Assembly (NCBI RefSeq): GCF_027943255.1
Contig: NC_072895.1
Span: forward strand, 40,956,001-41,020,000
Length of the DNA: 64,000 nt
DNA from: Anastrepha obliqua
Lineage: Eukaryota; Arthropoda; Insecta; Diptera; Tephritidae
Direction: 5' to 3'
Below, one piece after another: positions 24,780 to 38,474 of the stretch; the stretch's first letter is position 1, and each line of letters starts with the position of its first letter. The position numbers and the translations under genes are program-made. Below the pieces are notes generated by a model, which had not been told where the DNA came from, did no database searches, and worked only from the letters and a program-made list of their open reading frames with translations.

Positions 24780-25000
24780 GTTGTCAATTCCCCTAAAAAA
24801 TCCATACAAATCCAAGTTGCAAAGTGTGTGCAAATTAAAAAAAAAATGACATACATTTTCTTTTTAATTTTTAGAAATAATTTGGGTGTGCAGTTTCTTA
24901 GCCCGTTGAACTTTGGTGCAATAAAGTGCAAATTCAAAGTAGCGCCAAAATCGCTTTGATTTTTTACACATTTTCTGCATACGATGTTGAGCATTTTCTT
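24780..25000 (+). repeat. dispersed AT-rich repeat, copy 1
   Basis: Aligns in order with 50045-50260: CAAGTTGCAAAGTGTGTGCA followed by AATT; TGGTGCAATAAAGTGCAA; and AGTAGCGCCAAAATCG. The nature of the element is unknown. A weaker match (CAAAATCCATACAAATCCA) is at 62637. Confidence 0.55.
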
Positions 25001-25009
25001 CCTTATAAA

Positions 25010-26760
25010 AGACCTCCGAGCATGCGCTTCAAAAATATTGCGAACATTGGAAAAAGATAAAGAAAAGTGTACATATAATTTAATTTTTTAGTAAAAATCT
25101 AATACCTTCCAGACTGATTTCTTATGCGCTGAAAGAGTACCAGTTGTGCAGCAAAAACTTTTTCTTAAACAGTATAGGATTTTCCTGGCGGCTATTCGTA
25201 TGTATGCGCTGTTTTTTTTTATTTACCCACACATGCGAATGCGCATGCAAATCAAGGACATTTATTTGGCCTACAGCTTCAAACTACAATATTCTCATTT
25301 GGGAGCAACCTAAGCTAAACCAAAAGCGAATCAGTAAAATTGCGAAAACGTATAGCGGAAGGGCAGCGGGAAGCGCTCTCGGCTGTTAACCGCAATGGAT
25401 ACATACATATTTCACTTCATTTAGATTGTTTATTCAGAATATTTTTACTTTTGTTTTGTTTTCTTTTTTAATTTTTTTTTTTATTTTGTGTGTGTTTTTT
25501 TATTGAAAGCAACCACTGCCATGCTGTGCTTCCGTTCTCGGCCTACTACCTCCGGGGAAGCCAAAATCCGTTGGAATCTGCTAGTTCGCCTTGTACGTTT
25601 TTCGGTTACTTTAATTTGTTTCACATACCCATTTTCTGCTGTCCTTGCTCTGTGTCAAAACTGTGCCCAGCTGGGGAAAGGCATTCAACCGGCAAATAAA
25701 AAACAGCTGATGACATGTTTTCATTTTCCTGACTTGCTTTATCTACCTTTTATACATTTTTTTATTCAACATTTGCCATACAGCTGTGCGCTGCCTGGAC
25801 CTTCGACCTTCTTCCTTCGTCCAATAGTTGATGCTTGACGTGCAGAATAAATTGTGCTACTTTTGCCACATAAATAATCATAGCACCACTTGCACTCCCA
25901 CGCTTTCTATGGAAAGTGCCTAACATCCATACACACATACAAATATTCTAAATATATTTTCGGCAAATTTGTCGCACTATTGACACTTGTGGGCTTTTGC
26001 AATAAATCACTTGAGCCTTGTTGCAAAGAATTTAGCCGCTTGTTGCCTACTTATACTTGCCACACATTAATCACTCGTTGCCGGAACTTTGATTGGCTTG
26101 GCAAAGAAATTCCCAAAAACATCTGTTTATGTGCTTAAAATAGCTTCCTCTTCAGTCTCAAGTTGGCAATAGTGAGTTATAAGCAATTTATTGACCTTTG
26201 TGTCACTGTAAATTTGGGAATTCGAAGCAAACTAAAATCTAGAATATTAAGTTTACTTATTTATCAAACGAGAACCTGCGTGCTGAAAATATTCATCACC
26301 GTTTTTATTTATTTATTTAGTTCAAATGAGATTGAGGTAGAGCTGATGCAGACCACCTGCGATTGGTAGTCAACTAGGTCGTGGATTGCGAATCATCTTT
26401 TTAAACTCTCAAAATGCTGCTGCACCAATCTTCGGGAGTTGCTCCTTCGCGCTTTCTGGCTAAGTGAAGTCTTGCGAGTCTGGCGCTGTACATTATTTGG
26501 GAGCAACATTAGTTGCTTAGTATTGCTGAAGCGAAGCCAATGGGAAAAGACAGCTTTGAGCTAATTTCCTGACCATTGAAAAAATTGTTTACGTTGAAAA
26601 AATTCACTCACTTATTTCTTAAAAATTAGAATTTATATACTTCGCGTCCTCGAAGAAATAAAACGGAAATTAAAGCTTAGGACTCAATAAATCATTTCCA
26701 CCTGATCCTGTTTTTGGGTAGCAATTTTAGTGCGTTCCACGATTTTCCGTATTCATCGCA
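25010..26760. other. intergenic stretch, nothing recognised
   Basis: Pyrimidine-rich sequence with chance frames (25488-25838). No motifs. Confidence 0.45.
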
Positions 26761-26765
26761 TTATT

Positions 26766-27215
26766 TTATAGCGATCTTTTTCTTGCAGCCTTAGGACGGC
26801 GGCTCTTGCGGAATTCGTAGGGGTTCCAATTAAGAGCTGGTCCACAGACTTCCGATTTGTGCTCTCGCAGTGTGTGGCCTATCCACCTCCACTTTCGTAT
26901 TTCCACTTTTATATGACTGTCCGTTGGCTGTAAGGGGCACTTCTTATATAACTCATCGTTGCTCATCCTTCACAAGGCTTTCAATTTTTTTGGTTAGATG
27001 GTCGGCTGCAAGCCAGCTCACGCATCCATGGAGTAGTACTGAGATGATATTTGATTTAAATTTTCTCATTTTTGTATGGAAAGATATTTGTGATGAGTTC
27101 GAGGTTTGGTCCAATTGAGCATATACGCCAGTTGCTTTATTTATTCTGGCCAGGATATCCTTTCCCACACTATTCTCATTGCCTTGGTAGCTAAAATCTT
27201 TGACTTACTCATGCT
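26766..27215 (-). pseudogene. non-LTR reverse transcriptase C-terminal fragment
   Basis: The right frame gives DILARINKATGVYAQLDQ followed by FHTKMRKFKSNIISVLLHGC and VSWLA. The left frame gives MSNDELYKKCPLQPTDSHIK, then RKWRWIGHTLREHKSEV and ALNWNPYEF. These are the thumb and post-RT blocks of a non-LTR protein (usual forms LYGCETW and RKWRWIGHTLRK). The two frames are separated by a frameshift near 26960. The RT core is missing. Confidence 0.8.
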
Positions 27216-27285
27216 CTAATGGTGCGGAAATAGTGTTATGGATACGGCACCACTAATTGATGCTTTACCCCAGGAGCCGGGTTGA

Positions 27286-28025
27286 ATGAAAATTGGCGTT
27301 TGTTGGAAACTCTGCGCCAAAGTAACAAGCGAAATTGTGTTCTAATTTCCAATTGTTTTTCCTTTTTTTCTCTGAAACTAAAGCATAACAAATTTCTTTT
27401 ATCGGCTGTTACGACAAGTAAAGGATTGAGTTTTAAGTAAAGTGAAGTATGCAATTTTCCGAAGAAAACTTATTTCCCATATTTAATGCTTTTCTTTATG
27501 TTCTTCAAAACGTACATAACCAAAAAAAAAAAACAATGCATTCTTTCTTAACACACTGACGTACATACTTACAAACAATTATCACTTCATCCCCTAAATG
27601 CGCCCGCTGTCGGTATGCAAAAATTCTGAGCGCAAAGCGCGAGGTTACCAGCTACAGTAATTTCTTTGTTTTTACATCACTTCTTATATCTTTTCCATTG
27701 TTCTTCTATCATTTTAACAATGGATTTTCACGAAACTCAATGGAAGATATTCGAAAGCGTATATGACAGCAGAAGTTTTAGCTGGCACCTTCTTTGTAAA
27801 CAGGTAGCCGAGTGGTCTGTAGCACAAAGTCTGGGCAATACCCGGATGTTTACAAAATCACCTACTGATAGTTTTGATTGATTTGATAGATTGCCAATGG
27901 CAAATGACAAATGACAAATGCCAATTTATTTGGAAGTTTGGTATTGCCCGCACATTTCCTTGTTATAATTCCATCAAGTAATTTTTAAGGAGCTGACTTT
28001 TATTTTCAAGTAAAAAATGTGGTTT
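27286..28025. repeat. direct repeat block A (left flank of the PAP locus)
   Basis: Aligns with 33514-34316 in the same orientation. The central part (27442-27800 versus 33690-34060) is almost identical by eye; both ends are more diverged. A tRNA-like A box (GGTAGCCGAGTGGTCTGTAG at 27803) occurs in both copies. Copy A is interrupted at about 28025 by a non-LTR insertion and resumes at about 29335. Confidence 0.85.
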
Positions 28026-29333
28026 TGACCTTTGAAAGAGTTGCTTGATATCTTTGCGAATGCTATTTCCGCAGCCTCACCTACAGCAAAGACTTCTGCT
28101 TGAAAGATACTGCAGTGGTCGGGAAGCTTAAATGGCTGCCTGATGCCTAGCTCTGCATAGTAGATCCCTGCCCCTACTCCGTCTAACATTTTCGAGCCAT
28201 CAGTAAATATATTAAGAGTATTTGGGTTAGGTTTCATTCCTTTTTTTCATCTCTCTTCTTCTATTGTTTTTCGGAATTTCTTCACCCAATTGCATTTCGG
28301 TGTCAATAGTCCGTTTGGACCCTATAACTAATGCCTATTGAGCTATGTCCGAATGTTTTACAGGTCAATTCGCCTGTCGCGCTGAGTTTTACGGCGGATT
28401 TAGCTGCTAGGCATTTCGCCGCAATATCAATCGGTGACAAGTTGAGTATTCTTTCAAGCGCTGCCGTTGGAGTAGTTCTCAATGCACCTGTTGTGCAGAG
28501 TGCACCTGGACGGTGAATACTTTCCATAGCTTTTTGTATGTCGGTATTCTTAGCGCAGTCCACCACACCAGAGTGCCGTATAGTAATATTGGCTTTACTA
28601 TAGCTGAGTAGCACCAATACATTATAGCAGGAGATTGACCCCATGTAACTCCCAGCATCGTTTTTCATGCATATAGTGCGTTACTAGCCTTTTTCTTACT
28701 CTCTAATATATTGTGCTTCCATGATAGTTTACTATCCAGAATTACTCCAAGGTACTTTGTGTGGTTTTTAAGAGTTAGTTCCACGTCGTTTAGATTCGGG
28801 GTTGCCAATAGGGGGTCTTGTACCTTCTAGTAAGAAGTATCATATTCGTTTTATCATTATGTCACTCACGGTGTTTAGGTATTTACCAGTTATTACTATG
28901 GCTATGTCATCTGCATATGCTACAGGTGTGGCCTCTGGCGGCACAGCTTCCGTCTTCACTGTGCCTGCCGGTGGTAGCACCCTCTTCTCCCACCGACGTT
29001 TGGGTTAATATAATAACCCGTGTGTTTTCCTCGTCTACCGCCATATGAGTTTTTATTTCAGGGATCTCAAACACATAGCGTTTTATTCCTAGCCGCCAGG
29101 CACCTCATTAGCATTGATCTTTGTATTATCCCCCCGACCACACCTTGGGATAACATATAGAGTTAGTCACCGCGGAGAGGAAGGAGAGGTCATACAGTGA
29201 TCTTAGCTAGTCTGTCCACATTGCAATCAGGTAGACCTGGTTAAACCTAACCTCATGCAATGCAGCCAGTGGTGTCCATTGCTCAGTCGGCGCCCACGGG
29301 GAGGAACTAGCTACGAGGATTTTCGAGGATAGT
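28025..29333 (-). pseudogene. non-LTR retrotransposon (RT plus RNase H), 5'-truncated
   Basis: Minus strand, from right to left: GVVGGIIQ-like block, AYADDIAIVITGKYLNTVSD (RT catalytic YADD intact), a thumb region with KNTDIQKAMESIHRPGALC followed by TTGALRTTPTAALERILNL, then RNase H NTLNIFTDGSKMLDGVGAGI and CSIFQAEVFAVGEAAE. Order and motifs fit an R1/LOA-type ORF2. The reading frame changes several times. It lies inside direct repeat block A, whose sequence resumes at 29335, so the insertion is younger than the duplication that made the blocks. Confidence 0.85.
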
Positions 29334-29334
29334 T

Positions 29335-29480
29335 CTTATTTACATTTTAACATTTTAAATGCATAGCTAAAATTTATATTCTAAAGTTTAAGGCATTTGA
29401 ATTTCAGAAATATTTTCATTCAGGTTCCATTTAGACTTTTCGTTTTCTCGAAGAAAAATTTCAAGGTTATTATATTAGAG
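29335..29480. repeat. direct repeat block A, continuation
   Basis: TAGTTCTTATTTAC and the later TTTTCATTCAGGTTCCATTT and TTTTCTCGAAG match 34319-34340 and 34493-34535 in block B. It is separated from the first half of block A only by the non-LTR element. Confidence 0.7.
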
Positions 29481-30115
29481 ATATTGGGATTTTTTAGACC
29501 ATGAATGATCTTACAGGCCGCAGTATCGGGTTCGACTTTTACCCATCTACCTCAAGAGCGAACTTAGGAAACTTTGACAAATATTGCAAATAGCTTTCAT
29601 GACCGAAAAGTTTAGAATTATTAGAGTAAAGATGTTCCTCTAAATGTTTCCCTAGCGTCGGTTACTTAAAACTTTGAAGGTATTTTTGGAAAATTTAATA
29701 CTTGGGTTACACCGATGGGCGATTTTTTGAAAACACAAAGTAGCGGAGAATAAAATATTGACGTTTCTAAAAGAAGAAGCCAAAGAAGAAAAACACGCAC
29801 ACAAAGAAGTGAAAGGAAAGGGGAAAGAAAATTTAGAAATCGAAGAAAGGACATTTATACGAAGGGACATACGAATACAAAACCTGAAAAATGAAACTTA
29901 TAAGAGATTTTATGAATAAGAAAAAATGTACTCGTATATGCTCTCAGTCCCTTCAATATTTATTGTTTTATTGTTTATATTTCGATACGTGATATGTGAT
30001 AGAGTAAATAATTTAATCTAAATTGACATATAGACATACATACACATTATTGAAAAAATTCTTATGAAGTAATTAATATTATGAAATGTTTCTTCTGCTT
30101 AATTCTCAGACCTCC

Positions 30116-30121
30116 TTTATT
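30116..30121 (-). terminator. candidate poly(A) signal of the PAP-like gene
   Basis: AATAAA on the minus strand, 150 bases past the stop codon at 30273-30271. Confidence 0.5.
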
Positions 30122-30270
30122 AGCGTCGTTAATAATAACTTCGTTTCAGGATTGTAATCAGTATTCAAATACCACGTCAACGATAGAGTATCAAACAGGT
30201 AGAAGAGCTGCTTATTACGGTGATTACTACGTCCAAGCAAATGCAATCAATTAGAATTTTTCATGTTGTC

Positions 30271-32281
<2,011 letters not shown>

Positions 32282-32353
32282 GTTTTTAGTTTTTAAATAG
32301 ACTTTTCCGACACACAAATAGTAAGTATACTAATCTCACTAGCTCAAACCGAT

Positions 32354-32390
32354 AACTGACTCAAAATACTGTGTTGTATCACCTTTTATA
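32354..32390 (-). promoter_or_regulatory. TATA box and Inr of the PAP-like gene
   Basis: Minus-strand TATAAAA starts at 32390, and the arthropod initiator TCAGTT has its A (+1) at 32357, a spacing of 33 bases. This predicts a 5' leader of 76 bases to the ATG at 32281. No downstream promoter element is seen. Confidence 0.65.
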
Positions 32391-32489
32391 CCTTTTTAAG
32401 GGGATATTTTCTCACCTACCTGGTCTCAACGAGCGCACAATTAAATGTTTGTTTGCGGCAAATGTCCCGGTACCTTTTGATTGTGTCTT

Positions 32490-33140
32490 TTGGGCTCAAG
32501 CGCGGCTTTTTAGTTGCTTTCTCTTTTTGTGTCAGTTGCTATCTCTTTCTGCGCCAGTTGCTATCTCTATTTCTGTGTGTGCGAATTCGAAGGGATTGCG
32601 AGTCACATGTTCTTGCAGACGGCTTGACTCTGTCTTATCATCCTCATTGGCTTTGTTGTTTTGTAAGAGGGCGGCGCCTTTTTGTAAAGCGCAGTCAGTC
32701 AGTTAGATCCCACACAATTATCTTGTTTCCTCCAGAAAGTTTTTCACCGTGTTGTCTAAATATGGAGCTCCCTGCGGATTGTAAAATCTGTAAAATCTAT
32801 TCAGAAAGCGTCCAGCAATTAGAGGTGTTCACATCCTTAAGGGTCTAAACTTTAATTTTCAAATTACGTGCCGTACGCTTTTTAAGTAACCGGCTATAGC
32901 TATTTATTTCCTTAGTTAACTTGCATTCCATGCATTCTGTTGTCTCTTGCCTTTTGGTCGTTTGTAATGGTAATGGTAATGTAATGGTTTGTAAATAACA
33001 TGAATTACCTAAGTATAGTGAAAATATTGCATAAAATACGATGTGCATTGCCCTTTAAGAAAAGTCTCCAACCAACCACCCCAGCTGATCGTCACCGGTT
33101 TGCGATGTAACTGAAAGCGCAATAAAGCGTCGCATTCAAT
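32490..33140 (-). pseudogene. decayed tandem copy of the PAP-like gene
   Basis: Two islands match the intact copy in the same order and orientation. GCTCAAGCGCGGCTTTTTAG at 32494 corresponds to the C-terminal codons and stop region at 30276. The stretch 33080-33135 (frame FIALSVTSQTGDDQLGW) corresponds to exon 4 at 30866-30920 (FIVVLVTSQTSEDQLQW). The islands are about 590 bases apart here and about 600 in the intact gene. Intervening sequence is unrecognisable and upstream exons are missing. The copy lies immediately upstream of the intact gene's promoter. Confidence 0.75.
32530..32578. repeat. short tandem repeat, about 24 bp twice
   Basis: GTCAGTTGCTATCTC is followed by a near copy, GCCAGTTGCTATCTC, each then followed by a T-rich TTTCTG stretch. 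Probably a local duplication. Confidence 0.5.
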
Positions 33141-33513
33141 TAAAAATAATAATAAACAAAATTGTTGTAAATGCCTGGCCTTCGCATTTGGGGCATATAG
33201 AAGAAATTTATGTGGAGTGCTACGTCTGGCGCAAGCAAAATATGTCTGTATATTTCGCCATAAGAAGACAAGCACTTTCAAAGTTCAATGCAAGAACCAC
33301 ATTTGAAGATTGTCTTTGACCTTTATTTATTGTAGTTGCAAATGCAAAGCTTGTAACTCTGGTAACTGTAGTTATTTGAAACTGCGTGGAAAATAAATCA
33401 TAATATTTTGCACCTGATAAACTGACGGGTTTCGAAACACTCGAAATTCACTCTCTTATCTCTCAAAGAAGAAAATACCCAAGAATATTAAATACAAAAT
33501 GCACCAGATGACA

Positions 33514-34560
33514 GGTGGAATGGAAATTCCATGTTTCTTTGTTGGAAATTCTTTTGAATAGTAACAAACGAAATCTGTTCTAAGTTCCTATTGTTTGTAT
33601 TTTGTTTTCTATGAAACTTAAAAAAAAAACTAAAGCATGACAAATTATCTTTATCGACTGTTGCGACAAGTAAAGGATTAAGGTTTAAGTAAAGTGAAGT
33701 ATTAAATTTTCCGAAGAAAACTTATTTCCCATATTTAATGGTTTTATTTTATGTTATTGAAAACATGCGTAACAAAAAGAAAACATTTCATTCTTTCTTA
33801 ACACACTGACGTACATACTTACAAGCAATTATCACTTCATCCCCTAAATGCGCGCGCTGTCGGTATGCAAAAATTCTGAGCGCAAAGCGCGAGGTTACCA
33901 GCTACAGTAATTTCTTTGTTTTTACATCACTTCTTATATCTTTTCCATTGTTCTTCTATCATTTTAACAATGGATTTTCGCGAAACTCAATGGAAGATAT
34001 TCGAAAGTGTCCACTTATATATGACAGCAGAAGTTTTAGCTGACGCCTTCTTTGTAAACAGGTAGCCGAGTGGTCTGTAGCTCGGGGCGTCAACTGTGTG
34101 CAAACTACTGTGGTACTTAAGAAAAGAACAATACCCATCCAAGCTAACTGATACATATGTTACACACATACTGATAATACAGAGTTTAGCAATGCATGAC
34201 CAATAAATGTCAATTTATTTGGAATTTTGTCATTACATTTTGTTTGTTATAATTCGATCAGGTGATTTCTAAGAAAATTATCCTAGTGAAAATTTTTGTA
34301 AAAAATATGAGGTTCGTTTAGTTCTTTGTTTTTACTACTTTCGACACAACCAAGCCCAATGTGATCTGTTTTATAATATTAATGTAATAAATATAACGTA
34401 AGGCACAAAAATTTACACAAATCTATTGTGAACCTATAACTTGTTGCTAATATTTATATACCAAAGTTAAAGGCTTTCCAATTTGGAAAATCTTTTCATT
34501 CAGGTTTCATTTAGAATTTTAGTTTTCTCGAAGTAAAATTTCCAGATTATTATAGCAAAG
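33514..34560. repeat. direct repeat block B (right flank of the PAP locus)
   Basis: Counterpart of block A, about 6.2 kb away. Uninterrupted here, it shows the pre-insertion state of block A (ATGAGGTTCGTTTAGTTCTT at 34309). Copy B has about 9 extra bases near 34012 and a diverged stretch after the tRNA-like A box at 34062. Confidence 0.85.
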
Positions 34561-34677
34561 CTTTCTCGAATATACGTATCATACAAAATTGACCACCATC
34601 CTAAAAAATTACTTTTTGTTTCTAGTCCGTTGATATTAGAAAAGGTATAGTGGAAATTTCTTTGTACTCTAAGACGT

Positions 34678-35144
34678 TTAACGCCTTCGAAATAAACTTA
34701 AAAAACTTTTACCGATATTGTGATCTAACTCATTACAAATACGGCATCCTTTGAGACTTCTTTCCCAGAAGGTTTGTTTAGTTTTCTTATCCCTATTTTT
34801 TAAAAGTAGCTCAATGTTTCCGTTTAACTTACCACCATTTTGAATTTCAAAGCTCCTCTCAACGTTTAGCTTTTTCCCTAAACTTTCAAGTGCGTTTGAC
34901 CAAAAGATGTTTCTCTTTATGATAACTTTCGAAAGTTTGTGTGGCAATCTTTTGGCGTCATAATCAAATGATGTTTTGAAAATGGATCTAAAGTGAAGTT
35001 GGAATGTATACAAAGGACAATTCGGGATATCTGTTCCTAAGAAAATATAATGAATGGCGTATTTGTGGGCAGATGAAAAATGCTCTTTAAAAAATATATT
35101 TGAAATTCCAACTTCTCCGAATATCTCCACATTTGCGCCCTTAA
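34678..35144 (-). other. open frame of about 155 codons without ATG, unrecognised
   Basis: The frame reads KVKGANVEIFGEVGISNIFF and continues to KGCRICNELDHN and a stop at 34678. It contains no methionine codon, so it cannot be a free-standing gene. It could be an exon of a larger or decayed gene, or a transposon piece. The piggyBac-like MITE at 35145-35875 sits in its upstream edge; removing it reveals a TGA a few codons further up. Composition is less AT-biased than the flanks and the frame is long for this DNA, but I recognise no family. Confidence 0.4.
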
Positions 35145-35875
35145 GGGGTTACATGGGTTTTGTGGGTTCAAAAAATCGATTTTTTTTTGGCTTATTAATT
35201 TCTACAACATCTCAGGAATATTATTCTAAATTTTCAAGTCGATCCGAATAATAGTTCCGGGAGACAGTCTTTAGAAGGCGTGCGCTCGAAGCCACTTTTA
35301 TTGTTACTCAAAACTTTAAACGCGTTTTTCTCGGAACTGTGTTTTCAAAGTCGGTTGTGAAATGTTCTCGAAAACTACTTAATCGATTTTGATGAAATTT
35401 TCCACAGGTGTTCGAGATACAATTTACTCGTGCTTGGATGAAGGATTTTTTCGTTTTTTTTTCAATTACAACTATTTAAAAACAAAACAAAATTTCAAGC
35501 AAATTTGACCGAAATTTTCATTTTTTTGGAAAAATGTCTTCCAAAATTCCAATTTTTACTTTTTTTTCTTTCCTTCGTTCAAGCTCGAGTTTATGGTCTT
35601 AACTAAAACACTTATTTTTGTTTTTTCATTTTTGATGATCCTGTCAGGAGTAGTTGTTGACAATGCGGACGCACCTTTTTTTCGAGGGGTCACCGGAAAT
35701 GACGTCACAATTGAGGAGTTTTAATGTTTTTTTAATGAAAATTTCAAAAAACTTTCTCTAAATATGTATCTGTAAGACAGAAAAAAATTTGAATTAAATA
35801 AATAGTTTTTACATAGAAAAAAAAATATATGTAGAAAATAGGCCTTTTTTTACCCGACGAAACCCATGTAGCCCC
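35145..35875. mobile_element. piggyBac-like MITE with TTAA duplication
   Basis: Flanked by TTAA at 35141-35144 and 35876-35879. The left end GGGGTTACATGGGTTT and the right end, read inward, GGGGCTACATGGGTTT differ at one base; weaker similarity continues (TTGTGGG, TCGTCGGG). The 731-base interior is AT-rich without a transposase. TTAA specificity points to the piggyBac superfamily. Confidence 0.82.
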
Positions 35876-35879
35876 TTAA

Positions 35880-38470
35880 CTTTGTCTCACTCCAGTGCCA
35901 GCTAAGAACAATGGAAATTGTTCGCAGTTAGCTTTATTTTAAGTTTGGTTAGAAAAGTCCTGCAAGTTGCATTTATATATATTTTTAGCTAGACAATTCT
36001 GGTTCAACAAAATGCTTTTTACACTAAGCTTTGGTGTTAATTCTACACTAAGTTAGCTATATTCCGTTATTGTAGGAATGTTTTACTCTCTAAATGTAAA
36101 TTTTTCACTCTCTGTTAATCTATTCTATATCTACTTCTTGGAAAAACCATTGTAGCTGACTTAGCAAAGCCAATTTGCTTGTTCCAGACATTACAATAAG
36201 CTCCTAAATTATTGATGATTTTTTGTAATTTTTATACTATACGTTTTTAGATAAGAAAACTATGTCGCTAATATCCTCAATATCAATTCCCTTTTTATGC
36301 AAGTCATTTAAATAGAGAAGAACAGAGGTGATCATAAACATCCATGTTTCAGTTCGGTTGAAATTCTGAATTCACCTGAATCATTCAAATTCTTATTATT
36401 ATTTTGAGGAGATATAGAAAATTATTTACTGGTTATATTCTTAGAGCTGTAAGGAAATCTTAGTCAGTTAGTTATTTCATTAAAGTCAAACCAATTATGA
36501 AAAGGGCCATCTGGCGCAAAATTAATCATTCGATTTTGTTTTTGAATAACTTTGTTACTAAATATAAGAAATTATTTTTAGTGATGAAAATCTTTATTTT
36601 GATCTTTACACTGCTTGCATGTTTGTATACTGCCGCTGTCTAGTTCATAAATATCAATTATAATTGATGGATGACGCCACTTACAAAAATTATAAATTAT
36701 AATCTTCCGATAAGCCACTATCTATTTGTATTTCAAAGGCGCATCCAATGCTGATATACAAATACTGCCAAAATTCATGTCGACTTCTGCTTGTAGATGA
36801 GTGCCAAATATGTCATGCCAGGTTTTGATGTCATCTTAGGAAACGAATTATTTCAAAGCTATCAAAAAAGTTGTGTGACATTCATTAACAAATCATTACA
36901 GAGATAAATCAGATTAGAGATCGTCAGAAAATATTATTGGAGAATTATTGGAATAATTAATAATACTTTAAATTTCAATGGAATTTATTATTACATATTT
37001 TGTTCAACTAAGACACCATAGAATCTCATTTCTGTGCACAACAACTAATGTTTAAAATCTTACTACAACACATTTTATGTAAAGGCAAAGAAAATAATTA
37101 TTTAAAAATTCTCATTCATATAGTTTTGATTTCTTACTTTTCAACAAAGCTGTATTTTTACTTCTCAATTTGCTTTCAGCAGACCCAATATCAAATATTT
37201 TGATTGGAAGTGTGCGAAAATTTTGCGTACTTGCTTTTTATCTTCGCGCTTTTATTAATGATATTGGCTATAAAATCTAATGTGCGTAGTAAACGCTGCT
37301 CCATGGAAGTGGGAATACCAAATTAGATGGTCATTTGTGTAATATATCATTTATGTGTAGTAAATTAAAAAAAGTCTATGACATGAAAATATTGGTAAGC
37401 CTGACATTTTTTGGGGATTAGTTGTAAGCTCACAATAAAGGGTATTTCCTCTTTCTTTTCTCACACGATTCTGTGAAGACAAAGTGCTATGCAGAGATAT
37501 GCATTGCAAACTTAATGCCCCTGGCGATGCAACTTAACACAGATTTTTTGTTTTAATAAAATAAACAGAAGATAATTTAACTTTTTTTCCTATTAACTCA
37601 AACACAAATAGCTACAGCATTTAAAAGTTTGTATGTCAGCTCTAATGGAATAAAATTTCATCATTATTCTTCTTCAAATTCTGAAAATATTTAAAATGCT
37701 TCACATACATTTTTATGGAAAATTTTGGTTCAATATCATTTTATAAATCACTTGGAAAACATTTGACAATAATTTATGCAAACAGTCATGCATATTTTTT
37801 TGTTACTTTATATTTCCATCAATTCCAATGCAATTGACTTTTATTTGTTCATTTATTTTCGATCAAATAAATGCAAACTCTTCGTGTTCCCTGCTCGCTC
37901 TTCGTCCATGTCACTTCCACTCAAATGAATCGGTGCACAGCCCTGTAGGGAAAAATACTATTGATGAAGTACAAAACTAACAGTTCATTTGTCGATTCAA
38001 TTATTATATGTTTAACCGTTGTTATATGTTAGCAAGTGAAAGTTTTGGCACGACGATGTCCTACGAAATGTGAATTGTCCGACCAGGCTTCAGCAAAATA
38101 CTAGTTACAATACGACGATACAATGATTTTTTCAAACAATTCACAGATAGAAATGAGCAATGTACAGATAATAGTTAATAGTTTACATATATATGTAAAG
38201 TACATATAAAATTACTAGCATTATAAAATAATTTAGGTATTTTGTTGATGTTGAAAGTAAGCATTCGCATCATTTCTTTAATGGACGGCCCGGCTTGCGT
38301 CTTCAAGATGGTATAAAATCTCTCGCAGTTTTAGTAATCCTGTCGCTTCTAGCCCTTGCTACATAGTCGTTCCAAGCTGCTTCGGTTCGGAATACCAGTT
38401 CATACTAGCCCAACAAATTCTAGTCCAATATGTCTCTAAAGTAACCAATTTTAGACCAGTTAAAATATAA
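35880..38470. other. AT-rich intergenic stretch, nearly featureless
   Basis: Only a degenerate MITE piece at 36590-36720 was recognised (separate entry). Confidence 0.45.
36590..36720 (+). repeat. fragment of the CAAGGTG MITE family
   Basis: GTTTGTATACTGCCGCTGTC followed by TAGTTCATAAATATCAA, then ATTGATGGATGACGC, match the interior of the element at 55863-56081 (CATACTGCAACCGTCTAGTT, GATTGACGTATGC) and the piece at 48310. Confidence 0.6.
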
Positions 38471-38474
38471 TATA

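Noticed and set aside
32282..32317. Twelve-codon N-terminal extension of the PAP-like protein
   Set aside because: The extension begins with TTG, not ATG, and an in-frame TAG lies just upstream, so ATG 32281 is the start.
32371..32848. Two overlapping plus frames upstream of the PAP-like gene
   Set aside because: They run antisense through the promoter and the pseudogene C terminus; no family match.
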